NCBI RefSeq assembly: GCF_900205925.1 | Contig: NZ_OAOD01000004.1 | Location: forward strand, 62,001 to 126,000 | Direction of reading: 5' to 3' | Source of the DNA: Clostridium peptidivorans | GTDB lineage: Bacteria > Bacillota > Clostridia > Clostridiales > Clostridiaceae | DNA: 64,000 nucleotides | Part shown: one piece after another, positions 7,906 through 16,103 of the stretch | How the letters are laid out: each line of letters begins with the position of its first letter | Numbering within the stretch: the first letter of the stretch is position 1 | Program-made: the position numbers and the translations under genes | Notes under the pieces: model-generated | The model's input: only the letters and a program-made list of their open reading frames with translations | The model's database searches: none | What the model was told of the DNA's origin: nothing

Positions 7906-9093
7906 ATGAAAAGATTGTTTTATATATTCATAAGCTTAATTTTTATAACTTCAACTACAGCTTGTACTCAAACTTTAAAGAAAAATGATAATAGCAAAGT
8001 TGAAGTAAAGTCAGCATTTAAAGTACAAAAATCAGATAAATATAATTTTATAGATTTTAATATGATAGATAATACCTATGGATGGGCAATTGCAAAGGAA
8101 GGAATACTTAAAAGTAAAGATGGAGGAGTTACATGGCAGAATATTACTCCAAAAGGCGTTAATTTAATTGATAGTGAGAATATAAGTAATAAAAGCTTTG
8201 AGGAAAAATCATTATTTCATGCATTTGTAGATAAAGAAATTGCCTTTGTAGGCTATAGAGAAAAAAATAAGATTAAAATATTTAAAACTTTAAATGGAGG
8301 AGAAAAATGGCAAGAAACTAGTTTGGCTCTAGAAAATAATTGGGAGAAGGATACACCAAAAGTTAATATAGATGTTATAAATTCTAAGGAAGCTTTTATA
8401 ATGATTACATCATCTAAAATCTCAGATAATTCAGATGTTGAATTATACAAAACAGAGGATCTTGGTAGCCATTGGACAAGAATAACTAAAAATGTTATAG
8501 CTAGTTTAAATACTAAGGGTGACTTTTGTGATATAGAAAGCATAACTGGTATAGAATTTATTAATAGGAATATGGGATGGTATACTGTTAAAGGTGAAAA
8601 AATAAAATATCCATTTATATATAACACAAGGGATGGAGGAGTAACTTGGGAAATTCAAAATTTAAATGTACCTAAAGAGTACTTAAACAGTAAGGAATAT
8701 GGGATAAATACGTTTCCACCTAAGTTTAGCAAAGATAATAAACAAGGATATCTTCCAGTAGAATTTAATTCTAAGGATAAATCATCTATGATATTTTATA
8801 AAACTATAGATGGAGGATTGACCTGGAATCCTTCAATGCCTATTGAAACACAAGGAGGCATAGAAATAATCTACGGAGTAGATAAGGATGGTATACTTTG
8901 GATTGTAGATGGAGAAGGAAATAAAATATATAGAATTTTTTATAATGATAACAATGTAAATGAAATAACTACTGAAATAAATCTTAAGGGAAGAAAGGTA
9001 CAGTTTTTAGATAAGAATACAGGGCTTTTAGTATTAGACGGCATATTATATAAAACTAAAGATAAGGGAATTACATGGGAAGTAGTTAAATAA
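7906..9093 (+). CDS. Lipoprotein with BNR/Ycf48-like propeller repeats
   Basis: A 395-aa exported protein. The N-terminus has a positively charged start, a hydrophobic stretch and TTAC, a probable lipobox with Cys20, so it is likely anchored on the outer face of the membrane. At least six Asp-box-like repeats follow (for example SKDGGVTW, KTLNGGEKW, YNTRDGGVTW, YKTIDGGLTW, YKTKDKGITW), the pattern of sialidase/BNR or Ycf48-type beta-propellers. No catalytic sialidase residues are evident, so a binding or assembly role is more likely than enzymatic activity. The start has an AAAGGAGG site. It is flanked by terminators and appears monocistronic. Confidence 0.82.
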   Translation: MKRLFYIFISLIFITSTTACTQTLKKNDNSKVEVKSAFKVQKSDKYNFIDFNMIDNTYGWAIAKEGILKSKDGGVTWQNITPKGVNLIDSENISNKSFEEKSLFHAFVDKEIAFVGYREKNKIKIFKTLNGGEKWQETSLALENNWEKDTPKVNIDVINSKEAFIMITSSKISDNSDVELYKTEDLGSHWTRITKNVIASLNTKGDFCDIESITGIEFINRNMGWYTVKGEKIKYPFIYNTRDGGVTWEIQNLNVPKEYLNSKEYGINTFPPKFSKDNKQGYLPVEFNSKDKSSMIFYKTIDGGLTWNPSMPIETQGGIEIIYGVDKDGILWIVDGEGNKIYRIFYNDNNVNEITTEINLKGRKVQFLDKNTGLLVLDGILYKTKDKGITWEVVK

Positions 9094-9124
9094 AGGAAAT
9101 TGCCACGCAATTTCCTTATTTTTA
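9093..9124 (+). terminator. Terminator after BNR lipoprotein gene
   Basis: GGAAATTGC/GCAATTTCC stem with a 3-base loop followed by TTATTTTTA. Confidence 0.85.
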
Positions 9125-9231
9125 ATTGTACTAAAATGTAACCTTGATATATAATAAAATAGTGAAATAGATTTATATAAGCAATATTTAACTTTAAATT
9201 ATATATCAGATAAAGGTGAGGGGAGAGTAAC

Positions 9232-9657
9232 GTGGAGATATCGAGAGTTAGAAATTCTTCTTTGATAAATAAAAATGATAATAAACATATAAGTGAAAAA
9301 AAGGACTTTTCTCAGAACTTTAGCTTTGCAAGGGAAAGAAGAAATGAACAGCAGTTAAAGGAAATGCTAGAGGAGATACAGAAAAAAGGTAATAGGCTTG
9401 CCGTAACAAAGTGTTACTCAGATGTGTTTGCTTATAAAAAAATGATAAAAGAATACTTAAACTCAGTACTATCATATATGTATGGCTTAAAAAAGGATAT
9501 AAGCTTTTGGCAAACTCAATATTTTATAACAGTAGATACTATTGATGAAAAACTACAAGAACTTACTGAAATGCTTTTAAGTAATGAAAAGGAAAACCTA
9601 AATATAGCAAAAACTATAGATGACATATCAGGACTTATAGTAGATATTTATAAATAA
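9232..9657 (+). CDS. YaaR family protein (DUF327)
   Basis: A 141-aa cytoplasmic, charged, mostly helical protein matching the YaaR/DUF327 family found across Bacillota. It has an unstructured, basic N-terminal third and a helical core containing NRLAVTKCYSDVFAYKKMIKEY in its middle, typical of the family. The start is GTG at 9232 with GAGGGGAG upstream. Function is not established. It sits alone between terminators here rather than in the dnaX-recR-tmk neighbourhood where YaaR is often found. Confidence 0.8.
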   Translation: MEISRVRNSSLINKNDNKHISEKKDFSQNFSFARERRNEQQLKEMLEEIQKKGNRLAVTKCYSDVFAYKKMIKEYLNSVLSYMYGLKKDISFWQTQYFITVDTIDEKLQELTEMLLSNEKENLNIAKTIDDISGLIVDIYK

Positions 9658-9743
9658 ATATATTTATTGTATTTTAAGTTTAGCTATGTATAAAAATTTA
9701 AGTTCACAATTAAATATTCATGTTATAATAGTTTGTTTTATGG

Positions 9744-9797
9744 AACCATGTTCAAAGTCTGCATTATATGTAGGTTTTTAACATGGTTTTATATTTT
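9744..9797 (+). terminator. Possible terminator or attenuator hairpin
   Basis: AACCATGTT and AACATGGTT are a perfect 9-bp inverted repeat enclosing 27 bases that can form a smaller inner hairpin, followed by a T-rich tract. It lies between yaaR and the membrane protein and could serve either. Confidence 0.4.
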
Positions 9798-9874
9798 TAA
9801 AAATTAAAAGGATAATTATATTTTTATTGAATATATATGTTATATGAATTTTTATAAAGAAAGGAAGGATATGT

Positions 9875-11068
9875 ATGGCTCCTATAACGGCACTTTTAAT
9901 CATTGCAGTTATTTTTGCACTTGGGGACTTTATAGGAACAAAGACAAAAGCATGGATACCATCGGTATTTGTAGTAGCGATACTATTTTTAGCGGGCTAT
10001 TGGACTTTTTTACCTAAAAATTTAATTGATCTGCCTGGATTTGGAATGCCTTTTGCAAGTATAGCTATGTATATGTGTATTACTCATATGGGAACCATTA
10101 TAAGTATTTCAGAATTAATAAAACAATGGAAAGTTATTGCGGTAACCATAGCTGGACTTGCTGGAATGATAATTGCCTGCTGGCTTATATGTATTCCATT
10201 AGTAGGAAGAGAATATGTAGTAGCAGGACTTCCACCACTTACAGGAGGAATAGTAGCTGCTCTTATGATGCAGGAAGGTGCTGCTAAGAAGGGGTTAGAG
10301 CTTGCTTCAATTCTTGCAATAGTAATGTATGTAATGCAGGGATTTGCTGGATACCCACTTACTGCTATTTGCTTAAAAAAAGAAGGAAGAAGACTTTTAA
10401 AGATATACCATGCAAATGGAGGAGCTGAAGGAGTTAAGGCTTTAGAGCAAGCTTCAGCAGCAACAGAAACAAAATTAGAGAAGAAAAAACTTATACCTAA
10501 AGTTCCTACAAAGTACAATACTGCTTCAGTAATGTTTGCAAAAATGGCTTTTAGTTCATTTTTAGCAGTGCAAACAGCAGCACTTACTCATAATAAGGTT
10601 TCACCATTTGTATTATGTTTAGTTTTTGGTATTATACTTCAAGAAATAGGATTTTTAGAAAGAGATATATTACATGCTTCTAATTCATTTGGTTTTTTAA
10701 TGTTTGTGCTTATGGTGTATATATTTGGAGCACTTTCTAAAGCTACTCCAGCAATGCTTGTAAAAATAGCTTGGCCGTTGATAATAATTATAGTTGTAGG
10801 GGTAATAGGCATGGCTATTACTTCAGTGCTTTTAGGAAAATTCCTGGGAATGACTAAAGAAATGGCTTTTGCAACTTCACTTACAGCTTTATATGGCTTC
10901 CCACCAAATTATGTTTTAACAGAAGAAGCTTCTAAGGCGCTTGCAAAGGATGAAGATGAAAAGAAATATCTTATGGATAATATGCTTCCGCAGATGATAG
11001 TAGGAGGATTTGTAACTGTTACAATAACTTCTGTAATTATAGCAGGAATATTTATAAACCTACTGTAG
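9875..11068 (+). CDS. Polytopic membrane protein, unassigned transporter-like
   Basis: A 397-aa integral membrane protein with about ten hydrophobic segments, split by a charged loop around residues 165-210. It contains glycine-rich GLPPLTGGIVAALMMQEGAAKKGL near residues 115-140 and YGFPPNYVLTEEA near residue 345, discontinuous helix-like motifs typical of secondary transporters such as GltS-like or citrate-symporter folds. I do not recognise a specific named family. It faces the minus-strand M20/DUF3100 group across a 600-base palindrome-rich gap, and both ends carry transport-like membrane proteins. The start ATG follows AAGGAAGGAT. Confidence 0.65.
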   Translation: MAPITALLIIAVIFALGDFIGTKTKAWIPSVFVVAILFLAGYWTFLPKNLIDLPGFGMPFASIAMYMCITHMGTIISISELIKQWKVIAVTIAGLAGMIIACWLICIPLVGREYVVAGLPPLTGGIVAALMMQEGAAKKGLELASILAIVMYVMQGFAGYPLTAICLKKEGRRLLKIYHANGGAEGVKALEQASAATETKLEKKKLIPKVPTKYNTASVMFAKMAFSSFLAVQTAALTHNKVSPFVLCLVFGIILQEIGFLERDILHASNSFGFLMFVLMVYIFGALSKATPAMLVKIAWPLIIIIVVGVIGMAITSVLLGKFLGMTKEMAFATSLTALYGFPPNYVLTEEASKALAKDEDEKKYLMDNMLPQMIVGGFVTVTITSVIIAGIFINLL

Positions 11069-11080
11069 AATATTAACACA

Positions 11081-11302
11081 TTTTTAATGCTCAGGGTCGT
11101 GTAGAATTTTCATCTAAGAAGGCGGTTCATTTTGCCGAGAGCGGCTAATATTTATAAATTTAAAATCCCTAAGCCTCCTAAACTCGCTGTTGCTCAGACA
11201 GTAGGATGCTCTTAACGGTATTTTAAATTTATAAATAAAGCCGTTCTAAGGCTCACTCAATGCCTTCTACGATGCAAATTCTATACTCCTGAGCATTAAA
11301 AA
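11081..11302. repeat. Large palindromic intergenic repeat, copy A1
   Basis: A 222-bp imperfect palindrome with perfect 15-bp outer arms (TTTTTAATGCTCAGG / CCTGAGCATTAAAAA) and inner arms such as ATTTATAAATTTAAAAT. The core CCTAAGCCTCCTAAACTCGC matches copies A2 (11437-11663) and A3 (47122-47347) in inverted orientation. It encodes no ORF. It could fold into one long hairpin RNA or be a MITE-like element. Confidence 0.85.
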
Positions 11303-11329
11303 GTTCTTCATGTGAACTGCTGGAGGAAG

Positions 11330-11406
11330 AAATTTCGCTTTGGCGAAAATTTCTAAAAACCTATATATACTATATAATTGCAGAAATTCAGTTTACTGAA
11401 TTTCAT
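11330..11406. repeat. Two short hairpins between A1 and A2
   Basis: GAAATTTCGC/GCGAAAATTTC (11330-11354) and GAAATTCAGT/ACTGAATTTC (about 11383-11404) are short near-perfect palindromes lying between the two large repeats. With A1 and A2 they fill the 11069-11673 gap, which has no gene. Confidence 0.5.
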
Positions 11407-11436
11407 CATTTAGCTAGCAGGTGTTTGTAGGTTATA

Positions 11437-11663
11437 TTTTTAATGTTGAACAAAAGTATGGGATTTGCATTGTAGAAAGCATTGAGCAAACAATTAAAAG
11501 CTCTTTATTTCTGATTTCAAGGTGCCGTATAGAGCCTTCTACTGTTTGAGCCATGGCGAGTTTAGAAGGCTTAGGCACCTTAAAATCAGAAATATTAGAG
11601 CTTTTTTGCGTAGCGAACGCTTTCTTAGATGCAAATCCCATACGTGATGTTCAACATTAAAAA
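11437..11663. repeat. Large palindromic intergenic repeat, copy A2
   Basis: A 227-bp palindrome with perfect 15-bp arms (TTTTTAATGTTGAAC / GTTCAACATTAAAAA). Inside are GGGATTTGCAT/ATGCAAATCCC arms and the core CTACTGTTTGAGCC...GGCGAGTTTAGAAGG. The core is shared with A1 and A3 while the outer arms differ in sequence but stay self-complementary, which points to selection for structure. Confidence 0.85.
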
Positions 11664-11673
11664 TGTTTGAATT

Positions 11674-12120
11674 TTATATTTGTCCAAGTGCTTTTAAAAT
11701 AACTTGAGCAATTATTGCAGAACCAATATAAGTTCCTACAAATACTACACAAGAAACTACAATAAGTCTCCATCCAGATTTTTTAAAGCTATCTAAATCT
11801 TTACCTATGGAAAGTCCAACATATGCAAGTATTGGAGTAGTTAAAGCTAAAAAATCTACTTTTGCGATATATTTAGATATTTGAGCCGCACCAGGAAAGC
11901 TTGGATAAGTTAATATACAAGCAAGTGTTACTATATAAGCAACTGCTGGGATTTTACCTGGCATTATCTTACTAAGTGCTATGCCAACAATGGATATACC
12001 AATTAGTATAAGCATACCAGGAAGAGCTTCAAGTATATTATTTTTAGGACCTATCATATTTCCAACAAGGGAGAGTGCTCCCATTAATACTAGTACAAAT
12101 AATGAATCTTTAAGTTTCAT
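11674..12120 (-). CDS. Small integral membrane protein, partner of DUF3100 protein
   Basis: A 148-aa hydrophobic protein with four or five membrane segments. It is encoded directly after the DUF3100 gene on the minus strand, with GGAGG overlapping that gene's end and only a few bases between them. Homologues in this position are usually annotated only as hypothetical proteins (recollection). The tight coupling suggests that it and the DUF3100 protein form a two-subunit transporter for the substrate or product of the M20 hydrolase encoded upstream. That assignment is inference. Confidence 0.7.
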   Translation of the reverse strand: MKLKDSLFVLVLMGALSLVGNMIGPKNNILEALPGMLILIGISIVGIALSKIMPGKIPAVAYIVTLACILTYPSFPGAAQISKYIAKVDFLALTTPILAYVGLSIGKDLDSFKKSGWRLIVVSCVVFVGTYIGSAIIAQVILKALGQI

Positions 12121-12123
12121 AGA

Positions 12124-12945
12124 CTATGCCTCCTCTACTGTTTTATGCTGAGCATTCTTTACCTCAGGTGCAGGAACGCCATATTTTAATTTATAACTTT
12201 TCCTATAAAGCCATTCAGCAAAAGGAAGAGCAATCCAAAGTGACATATATAACCCATCAAGCCCTGATAGCATATTGCTTGCTGCACCAAAAGCTGCTAA
12301 GGTATCTGACATTTCAGGGAACATAGCAGATAATGAACCAACTGATGCAGTCATCATACTAGCACTTCCAACACCAGATGCCATAGCCAGTGCATAAGGA
12401 TGAAGTGGAGTATAAGCTGCACAGAAACTTGCTATTACTCCAAAGAATACTGTTCCAAGTACTGTTCCGCAAATGTAAACACCCATTACACCTTTTCCTT
12501 CATCACCTTCTAAGCCATATATGTCGCTTATTAAAGCTACATTTGGTTCTCTAGCAATTGAGTGAGCAGCACCTATAGATTCACGTTTTAATCCTAGAAA
12601 TACTGCTAGAGGAATACCTAAAAGTACAGTTCCTATATTACCAAACTCCTGAAGTATTAAAGCAGGACTAGATTGAATTATTTTAGGAAGAGTAGGTCCA
12701 ATTTGAGAACCATATTTGGCCATTAAAAGCATGAGGGAAATAGTAATAAGAGAACCGGCATCATTCATATCTTTATCATTTAATACTTTTAAAAATTTAG
12801 GACTTAAAAATATTCCCATTATTAATGCATAAAGCATAGGTAAAAGAACTATTGTTCCAGGACCAAACTTAAATTTCATAACACCTATCATTTCAGAAAT
12901 TATAATTAATATAAGAACTAAAACATGGTTTTTCCAATTTTTCAT
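12124..12945 (-). CDS. DUF3100 family membrane protein
   Basis: A 273-aa polytopic membrane protein that I recognise as the DUF3100 family. It has about eight hydrophobic segments and conserved stretches SIAREPNVALISDIYGLEGDE-like near residues 140-160 and ASGVGSASMMTASVGSL near residues 205-221, dense in small residues as in substrate-conducting helices. It starts immediately after the M20 hydrolase stop codon with AAGGTT upstream. Co-occurrence with M20 peptidases/amidohydrolases suggests import of an amidated compound such as an aminoacyl or aminobenzoyl conjugate; the substrate is not shown by sequence. Confidence 0.78.
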   Translation of the reverse strand: MKNWKNHVLVLILIIISEMIGVMKFKFGPGTIVLLPMLYALIMGIFLSPKFLKVLNDKDMNDAGSLITISLMLLMAKYGSQIGPTLPKIIQSSPALILQEFGNIGTVLLGIPLAVFLGLKRESIGAAHSIAREPNVALISDIYGLEGDEGKGVMGVYICGTVLGTVFFGVIASFCAAYTPLHPYALAMASGVGSASMMTASVGSLSAMFPEMSDTLAAFGAASNMLSGLDGLYMSLWIALPFAEWLYRKSYKLKYGVPAPEVKNAQHKTVEEA

Positions 12946-14268
12946 TTACTGAACCTTCCTTTCAAAACGATCTTCTAAAAACTTTATATAATCTTCTTTA
13001 CTTTTAAATGTTGGAGTATAACAATTCATTAAATATTTAGCTTCCTCAGCATCTCCATAAAGTAAATCTATAACTGTCATAGCCATAAGCTTTGCAGGTA
13101 AAATAACAGCCGCATTAAAGTCTTCTACTTTAAAATCCTTAGTATGAAGTGCACCAGATACGCCTCCTATGAATGGATGAATTGATGGAATTAAGTTTGA
13201 TACATCTCCCATATCTGTGGAAGCTGCAAAATGCCCTGCATCTATAACTTTATCTTCTGGTAAAAGCTTCTGTGCATTTTCTTTAAATATATTATTTAAA
13301 GGTAAAGAAGCTTTTAATGGCATATGGCCTGGAATTGTATCTATTATGGTTTGTGCTCCCATGGCGAATCCACCACCAAGTAAGGCGCGGTCAACTTTTT
13401 CATTTGTAACTGTAATAGCCTGTACAGACTTAGCTCTTACATAGGTCTCCATTCTTACATCTGATGGAACGCTGTTAACTGTATCTCCGCCTTTAGTTAT
13501 AACAGGATGCACTCTTATAGAATCTTCATCTCTAAAGGATTCCCTTAAAGCATTTATTCCCATGATTCCGAGTGTAGCTGCGTTTAAGGCATTTACTCCT
13601 TCATGAGGTGCTTCTGCTGCATGGGCAGCCTTTCCTATATATTGTATAGTTTTTCCAACAAATCCATTGCTTGATTCTCCAATGGCTACAGTAGGCTCAG
13701 GTGAGTTTTTTAAAGAATGAACCATCATAGCTATATCAACGTCATCAAAAGCTCCTCTATATATAAGTTCTTGTTTCCCTGATAAAAAGTGAAGTTTTCC
13801 TTGTTCTTTAAGTTTTTGTCTATAAGAAATTTCTATATATTCTTCTGCAGGAACTGCCATAAATGTAACATTTCCACATAATTTATCTTCTATATTTGAA
13901 AGTTTTAATCCGAGTGCTGCTCCAAGCATTGAAGCTATTTGCAAGTTATGTCCACAAGTGTGAGAAGCACCAGTTACTTTATTGGCCTTATCGCTATCAA
14001 AACATATTACTCCATCTAATTCTCCAAGAATTGCTACATTAGGTCCATTACCACTGGTTTTAAGTTCACCCTTTACTCCGGTAATAGCTAAATTATCTTC
14101 GAAGGATATGTTTAGCTCTTTTAAAAACTCACATACTTTTTTAGAAGTTTCTATTTCCTTAAAACCTAGCTCTGGCTCATTTTCTATAGCTAAAGATAAG
14201 TTTCTTATTTTATCTACATTTTCATCAATAATGTCGCATACTATTTTTTTCAATTCTTCTCTAATCAA
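12946..14268 (-). CDS. M20 family amidohydrolase (AbgB-like)
   Basis: A 440-aa zinc-dependent M20D-type amidohydrolase resembling the p-aminobenzoyl-glutamate hydrolase subunit AbgB. Metal-binding and catalytic motifs are visible: HTCGHN near residue 104, PAEEY near residue 141, MMVHS near residue 186, the dimerisation/lid segment around GKAAHAAEAPHEG, and the last ligand in ALHTKDF near residue 395. The start is TTG 14268 with GGGGGG upstream. It is the first gene of a three-gene operon with the DUF3100 protein and its small partner, driven by a strong promoter at 14351-14379. The substrate is likely an N-acyl or aminobenzoyl amino acid. Confidence 0.88.
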   Translation of the reverse strand: MIREELKKIVCDIIDENVDKIRNLSLAIENEPELGFKEIETSKKVCEFLKELNISFEDNLAITGVKGELKTSGNGPNVAILGELDGVICFDSDKANKVTGASHTCGHNLQIASMLGAALGLKLSNIEDKLCGNVTFMAVPAEEYIEISYRQKLKEQGKLHFLSGKQELIYRGAFDDVDIAMMVHSLKNSPEPTVAIGESSNGFVGKTIQYIGKAAHAAEAPHEGVNALNAATLGIMGINALRESFRDEDSIRVHPVITKGGDTVNSVPSDVRMETYVRAKSVQAITVTNEKVDRALLGGGFAMGAQTIIDTIPGHMPLKASLPLNNIFKENAQKLLPEDKVIDAGHFAASTDMGDVSNLIPSIHPFIGGVSGALHTKDFKVEDFNAAVILPAKLMAMTVIDLLYGDAEEAKYLMNCYTPTFKSKEDYIKFLEDRFERKVQ

Positions 14269-14350
14269 TGGTATCCCCCCTAAGTTAAAAATAGTCTAAA
14301 TATTATGTATTATTTACGAAAACAAGTGTTTCCTGCAAACGCACAATATA

Positions 14351-14379
14351 ATTGTATGCCTCTAAAAACTATTTGTCAA
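14351..14379 (-). promoter_or_regulatory. SigmaA promoter of the M20-DUF3100 operon
   Basis: On the minus strand: TTGACA, a 17-base spacer, TACAAT. This is a near-consensus vegetative promoter giving a leader of about 75 bases. Confidence 0.85.
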
Positions 14380-14469
14380 CATAAAGAGACATACTATTAA
14401 ATAAGATATAATAAATTATTAACTCAATTAAACCTACTAAACCATTTATATTAAAAGAGCTTTAAATGG

Positions 14470-14502
14470 TTATCGATGTGATAAAAATTATCATATTGAT
14501 AA
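14470..14502 (+). promoter_or_regulatory. Paired upstream activator sites, purine permease promoter
   Basis: Two palindromes, TTATCGATGTGATAA (14470-14484) and TTATCATATTGATAA (14488-14502), start 18 bp apart. They lie about 150 bp upstream of a -24/-12 promoter, the usual place for a sigma-54 activator. The pair also forms one larger dyad (AAATGGTTATC...GATAACCATTT), so an RNA hairpin is an alternative reading. Confidence 0.72.
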
Positions 14503-14642
14503 CCATTTTGTTATGTAATTAGATAATTTTTAACATACTTATATCATATATTTAAACATATGCAGTTAATAGTTAATAGGTAAATTAAAGAAAATAAGCT
14601 AGCTGATTTTTATTAATAAGTATTAACTATTAACCATAAAAA

Positions 14643-14660
14643 TTGGCACAAATAATGCTA
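14643..14660 (+). promoter_or_regulatory. Sigma-54 (-24/-12) promoter, permease-ade unit
   Basis: TTGGCACAAATAATGCTA has GG (14645-14646) and GC (14657-14658) separated by exactly 10 bases and a consensus TGGCAC. It places the transcript start about 25 bases before the permease ATG. Confidence 0.85.
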
Positions 14661-14695
14661 TATATATCATTAAAAATAAAAAAGGGGTGAGTTGT

Positions 14696-16069
14696 ATGAA
14701 AACAGAATTAAGAGGCGGTAATGATGTAAGTTTTCTTGAAAGGTATTTTAAATTACAAGAAAATAACACTACAGTAAAGACAGAGATAATGGCAGGTATT
14801 ACTACATTCCTTACTATGGCATACATCATAGCTGTAAATCCAGAATTTTTATCTGCTACTGGAATGGACAAAGGAGCAGTTCTTACATCTACATGTATTG
14901 CAGCAGGGCTAACTACAATACTAATGGGTGTATATGCTAATTTACCATTTGCATTGGCATCAGGTATGGGACTTAATGCGTTTTTTGCTTTTTCAGTTTG
15001 TATAGGAATGAAAATTCCATGGCAAGTTGCATTAACAGCAGTATTTGTAGAAGGTATCATATTTATAATACTATCACTAACTAAAGTAAGAGAAATGGTA
15101 GTAAATTCAATCCCTAAAACTCTTAAAATAGCAGTTAGTGCAGGGATTGGACTATTTATAGCTTTAATTGGATTTGAAAATGCAAAAATAGTTATAAATG
15201 ATGATGCCACACTTGTTACTTTAGGAAAAATGACAGACCCAAGAGCAGTTATTTGTATGCTTGGTGTAATAGTTATAGCAATTATGACCTATAAAAATAT
15301 AAAGGGTGCGATACTTTGGGGCATACTTATTTGTTCTGCAGCGGCTTGGGGATATGCATTAGCTATAGGACCAGATATAGCGGCTAAAAACTATGGAATA
15401 TTTATTCCAAGTGGCATTTTTGCGTTTCATAGTATATCACCGATTGCATTTAAACTAGACTTTTCTATACTCACTCATTCAGAAGGCATTATTACATTTT
15501 TAACTGTAATGCTAACATTCTTATTTGTAGATTTCTTTGATACAGTAGGAACATTAGTTGGCGTTGCATCTAAAGCAAATATGTTTGACAAGGATGGAAA
15601 CGTTGTAAGAGCAAAACAAGCACTTTTAAGTGATGCTATAGGAACAACCTTTGGTGCAGTTATAGGGGTTTCTACAGTTACAACTTACGTAGAAAGTTCT
15701 GCAGGAGTTGCTGAAGGTGGAAGAACAGGACTTACATCCGTAGTTACTGGATTATTATTTTTAGTAGCCATAGTATTTGCTCCTATATTTATGTCAATTC
15801 CAAGTTGTGCTACAGCGCCAGCATTAATTGTAGTTGGATTATTTATGATGCAGAATGTGGTTCAAATAGATTTTTATAATTACGTAGAGGCAATACCAGC
15901 ATTTTTAACAATAATATTAATGCCATTAACTTATAGTATAGCTACTGGACTTATGTTTGGAGTTGTATCCTATGTTATATTAAGTGTACTTGCAGGCAAA
16001 AAAGAAAAAATATCTGGAACTATGTACGTACTTGCGGTATTATTCTTATTAAAGATGATATTTATGTAA
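14696..16069 (+). CDS. Adenine/guanine/hypoxanthine permease (AzgA-type NCS2)
   Basis: A 457-aa nucleobase permease of the AzgA branch of the NCS2 family, with about 12-14 membrane helices. Characteristic features are ASGMGLNAFFAF near residues 88-99, DFFDTVGTLVGVA near residues 280-292 and VTTYVESSAGVAEGGRTG near residues 330-347, the substrate-site region of this branch. It should import adenine, guanine or hypoxanthine by proton symport. I chose ATG 14696 with GGGGTG upstream over the in-frame GTG at 14687 that overlaps this site. It is cotranscribed with adenine deaminase from a sigma-54 promoter and so feeds the purine-degrading enzymes. Confidence 0.93.
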   Translation: MKTELRGGNDVSFLERYFKLQENNTTVKTEIMAGITTFLTMAYIIAVNPEFLSATGMDKGAVLTSTCIAAGLTTILMGVYANLPFALASGMGLNAFFAFSVCIGMKIPWQVALTAVFVEGIIFIILSLTKVREMVVNSIPKTLKIAVSAGIGLFIALIGFENAKIVINDDATLVTLGKMTDPRAVICMLGVIVIAIMTYKNIKGAILWGILICSAAAWGYALAIGPDIAAKNYGIFIPSGIFAFHSISPIAFKLDFSILTHSEGIITFLTVMLTFLFVDFFDTVGTLVGVASKANMFDKDGNVVRAKQALLSDAIGTTFGAVIGVSTVTTYVESSAGVAEGGRTGLTSVVTGLLFLVAIVFAPIFMSIPSCATAPALIVVGLFMMQNVVQIDFYNYVEAIPAFLTIILMPLTYSIATGLMFGVVSYVILSVLAGKKEKISGTMYVLAVLFLLKMIFM

Positions 16070-16103
16070 ATAGGATATTTAAATTATAAAGGGGAAATGA
16101 ATT

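Noticed and set aside
14281..14695. A purine riboswitch upstream of the permease
   Set aside because: None of the purine aptamer signature loops were found; the leader from the sigma-54 promoter is only about 25 bases.
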